From Hyperoplus lanceolatus (lineage: Eukaryota > Chordata > Actinopteri > Uranoscopiformes > Ammodytidae), in NCBI GenBank assembly GCA_026929865.2, contig CM049409.1, forward strand, positions 7,595,452 through 7,659,451: DNA of 64,000 bases. The letters are read 5' to 3'. Made by a program: the position numbers and the translations under genes. Position 1 is the first letter of the stretch. Each line of letters starts with the position of its first letter. Under the pieces are notes generated by a model. That model did no database searches. It was not told the origin of the DNA and saw only the letters and a list, made by a program, of their open reading frames with translations. This document shows positions 60,372-64,000 of this stretch, piece after piece.

Positions 60372-63340
60372 GTCGCCATGTGAGCGTCGGCAGCTTCATT
60401 CCTGATTACTGGACAAAAAAAAAGTATCTCAATTCATGCGCATAACAGTAATTGCAATAATTAAAGAGAACACCATGCGCGTGCAATAACTGTCCCTGCG
60501 AGTGTGAGTTCTGCCTTCAGAACATCTTTGACTCATACAGCCTACTCACAGGCTCACAGGAATGGTTAGGAGTAAAACGAATAAATAATACATTACAAAG
60601 CATTGTGTCTCCTGCTGAAGGTTATTGATCACACACCACCAACTAACCTGCACACGACTAAAAGAGCCGTGTAAGGTTCACAGGTTGTGATACATTGGAT
60701 GCAATAAGATTCATTTATCTTGCATGTTAAACAAAAATAGCTGTACAGATAATATTGTAGAGTTGTAGACTACAGTGTACTTTTTCTTGTTGTCAAATTC
60801 CACTCCAGTGAAGCCGTAAACTCCAAACACACACTCAACAAACAGCAGCCTAGCCCTAGCCTAAATAATGCATGAGGAAATCTAACTCGACTCTTATGAC
60901 TCTCTAGAAGTCCAAATCATCTTGGGACCTCATGTTCCCATTGACAAAGCAACGTTGAAGTTGAAGACTCTTGCAGTCCTGCCATCCTGAACAATTATGG
61001 CCTCTCGTTTGTTAAAGTTTGCATAATTGTAAAGCCAAATTCATATGGGATTGGACCCTATATCACTGCTGAGGCCTATTTAGACTGCCAGAATATGCCT
61101 TTTCTTGAGAGATATTTATAGCAGGAAAAGCACAGGTGCAATTAGTAACAGTAATGACAGCCAAGGGTCCATTGTGGTGTGCCATGTTCTAGTGGCTTGT
61201 CCTACTGTGACTTTTAAATGGAACACACCTCATTAATGTTCTTAATTGTACATGGGCTGTTCTTGCTATGACAACCCAATGTGTTTGCTATGATGAGACA
61301 GTGTCATTGTATCCAGCGCTATTTAAAACAAAATAAAAATAAAGGTTTCACTAATTTAAATTTTACTCTTGAAAAATGCTTTCCAAGAGGGCCGTTTTGA
61401 ACAATGAACACCGCGGTAGAAAACAAATCTCATCCGTCCGAAACCACAGATGAGCTGATGCTTTTTCATTTATAGTGTAATCTACGGTCCATAATTAACA
61501 GGCAATTCTAAGCCGTATGCTGCATAATTAAACCTTCCCCAGCATGTTCAACAATCAATTTCAAATGGCCTCTGTGAACTGTTCACCTGGTTTGTGTGTA
61601 TGGGAGCGCGCGCGTGTGCAACATTTTTTTTTTCTTCCTGCACACCTTGGCATTTATTATAACAATGATGTGAAAAGTACTTGTGCAAAATGTCTGCGGG
61701 GGTACCAGAGGAGGAGACATTTATTAAGTGCCTGAGAGGAGCATGATAAGGTCCTGCAGGTTTTTTTTTATAGCAGCACGTGTATGTGCTGTTCCTTGCA
61801 GTAGACTGTGCCTACTGGGAACCATTGTGTGCACTGTATGAAGCTAAGAGCCCTGCCTGAGAGGGAACAAAATGGTGAGCATGTGCACACCAGATATAGA
61901 CATCCAAGGCCCATGTATGCTGTTCTGCAATCTCCAGAGAGTGTGTATTAAGACAGAAATTCAAATGTGTGATCATGTTCATATGTGGTATTGAAAACAA
62001 TTTTTTTTACAGTGTCTGTACCTGTATGTTACGATCATATATTGAATATACAAGATTTTGCATCAACACTGACGCACGGTGATTTGTCACATATATAATT
62101 CACTGAATTGTCCCAAAAGAAACATTCTTACTATAAAGACATACAGTATGTGATACCATGCATGGCTCAGGCTGCAACTTACAGCAATGTATATTGTCAT
62201 TCAATGTGTTGAAAAAAAAATGCACATCATAATGTCACAAAGCCCAAAGTTAAGTCTTCAAATTGCTTCTTGTTTACGATGGCATTATAAAACCCACTGA
62301 CATGCAATTTATGATGCAAAAGAGAAAGAAAATGGCACATTCTCACAAGCTGCAGAAGCTTGAACTAAGGAATGTTTGGCATTTCTACTTGTTTACTTTT
62401 TCAATGACTCGCAAGGGTCAATCTGATATAAAAACAGTTTAAATGTATCAATTCCATTAACAGAATAGTTGTGTTATTTTCTGTTAAATGACCATGAAAG
62501 AAAACATTATCCATGGTGGCTTAACCTCCCTGTTACAATGCAGTACAGAAACTTCAGACTGCACCACAAATATGGAGGTAGTATCTGTTGACATCTGTTA
62601 GATTTTTGTTAGTGGAGGTTTAAAAACTTGGAAGTGGGTTCAAAGTCGTTGCCCAAAATGCCTGCCAAGTCATTAATAATACTGTGTGGAATTGAAACAA
62701 ATGCTCTAAACTAGAGGGGGGTTTCTTGGAGCCAGTGTTTAGTGGCCATTGAAGGAACTGCACATTTAAGGTACCTGTGCGCTTCAGCTTTTGCGGTTGT
62801 TGCATGATTGATATGGGTTGTCTACCTCTGCCATGAGCTTCAGGTCTGGTAAAAGGTAAGCTTTTTATTGTCGTGATTGATGAAACGAATCTCAAGGCGG
62901 TCTTTAAGTATTAATAGGGTGAACTAAAGAGGTTATGAAATACTCCGGTAACTGGAGTGAACCAGAAGGGATGAATGAGACAGTGGTAAATTATCCTTAG
63001 ATGTAATGGAGTGTCTCGTTCATACCAAAGGACGCAGAGAGAAGAGCCTTCAGGGTTTGGCTCTTACCCGTGGAAGTCACAATGAGACTAATTGTTTCAC
63101 TGGTTGGTCGTCCTCCACTATACTGTAGATGATGCGGGAGCATTTCAGATGGAGCAGCTTGTTAGAAAAACTGGATGGTGTAAAAGTTTCATGCTACTTC
63201 ATCTCAGCATTATCTTCTAATATTGATATAGAGTGGCCAGCAAGTCCCATAGTTACACAGCACAAGGCACCAAATGTTTGTATCGCTGTGGGTGAGCAGT
63301 TTGCTTTCATTTAGTCCTCTTCATTACATGCACTCACACC
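60369..63340. other. Unassigned non-coding DNA
   Basis: Intron-like sequence with no supported gene or complete repeat. Confidence 0.45.
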
Positions 63341-63344
63341 AGGT

Positions 63345-63357
63345 GTGCGTGTGAGTG

Positions 63358-63394
<37 letters not shown>
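63345..63394 (+). repeat. (GT)n microsatellite
   Basis: About 20 units with GC and GA variants. Confidence 0.9.
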
Positions 63395-63396
<2 letters not shown>

Positions 63397-63945
63397 GTGT
63401 GTTAGTTAAAGCAGTAATTAACTAGGGCTGCAACACTCCCATGACCGCCCAATGATATCATCTTGTCTGTTGCATCAGCGCTTTACACAGAATGCATTCT
63501 GGTGCTGAAACAAATAAGCTCCCACTAATTTTGCTGCCCTTGAGCACTGAAGGCAGGAAATAATTTTGAGAGTTAGTCTAATTGTTCTAATTTTAGGCTT
63601 TTAGCATTGTCTTTCATGCTTAAATGTGTAACATAAGGCTCTGCTTGGTAAAGTTTGAGACCTGCAATATTCTGTATTTTGGTGATTAAAAAAAATCCCG
63701 TCGACCATTACCTACAATAGGTTAGTTTGACTTATAGGTGCCAAGTTCAGTAAACATTACTCAAACAGGTATTGCCTGTGCACATTTAAATGGTGCATTC
63801 ATGTTGTTTTTACTATTGTATGTGGTGCATCATTTTAGTCATGAAATAAGTAATGTGTACATCAGGGGAATTGTTTTAACCTCCAACCATATAGAATTTT
63901 CTCTTTTTTGGGGATGCATAACAAGCTGTAACTAAAGAGTTGGCA
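63395..63945. other. Unassigned non-coding DNA
   Basis: No gene or complete repeat recognised. Confidence 0.4.
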
Positions 63946-64000
63946 TACACTCAACAAAACTATAAACGCAACACTTTTGTTTTTGCTCCCATTTTTCATG
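63946..64000 (+). mobile_element. Left end of a Tc1-like transposon, cut by the window edge
   Basis: After a TA dinucleotide the sequence reads CACTCAACAAAACTATAAAC, then GCAACACTTTTGTTTTTGCT, then CCCATTTTTCATG. This is the well-known terminus of a widespread fish Tc1/mariner-type element (CTCAACAAAAATATAAACGC...). The transposase part, if present, lies outside the window. Confidence 0.8.

Overview
This window looks like non-coding nuclear DNA from a teleost fish. It is AT-rich, full of long (CA/TG)n microsatellites, and densely populated by repeat families characteristic of ray-finned fish: TTAA-flanked MITEs, hAT-type elements with 8-bp target duplications, a Jockey/CR1/L2-group LINE, and the start of a Tc1-like element at the right edge. 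No intact host protein-coding gene is visible. The likeliest setting is a very large intron or a gene desert. Two CpG-dense segments, each ending in a good plus-strand splice donor (12,398 and 59,804), look like 5' leader exons of one or two genes transcribed to the right.

Layout. 1-6.4 kb: unassigned DNA with one TTAA MITE (2,101-2,624). 6.4-11.2 kb: a nested complex. A hAT-type element (6,386-11,227, perfect 8-bp target duplication) was split by a 3.4-kb TTAA-flanked transposon (6,915-10,325). That transposon carries a ~360-bp tandem array and a hairpin with 55-bp perfect arms extended by (TG)n/(CA)n tracts. 11.7-12.4 kb: CpG-dense candidate leader exon A. 12.4-18.5 kb: unassigned. 18.5-20.6 kb: 3' fragment of a minus-strand LINE, a second repeat joined to it at a palindrome, and a GC-rich block of unknown origin. 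23.7-28.0 kb: a nearly complete but broken LINE with ORF1 and ORF2 (endonuclease plus reverse transcriptase). A shorter, internally deleted relative lies at 30.2-30.6 kb, and a hAT-type MITE with perfect 8-bp target duplication lies between them (28,590-29,286). 31-36.8 kb: mostly unassigned. 36,828-41,294: a 4.47-kb near-perfect palindrome, apparently a foldback-type DNA transposon. 41.3-48 kb: unassigned. 48-57.4 kb: microsatellites, further TTAA MITEs of three families, a minus-strand exon-like fragment (about 51.7-51.95 kb) and LINE tails. 59.2-60.5 kb: CpG-dense candidate exon B. 63.95-64 kb: left end of a Tc1-like element cut by the window edge.

The most interesting structure is the 4.47-kb palindrome. 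Its arms are about 97% identical where I counted, its internal units repeat the terminal motif, and each arm can be read as the same two-exon 38-residue reading frame with matching splice phase. All family calls rest on reading the sequence; no database search or alignment was run.
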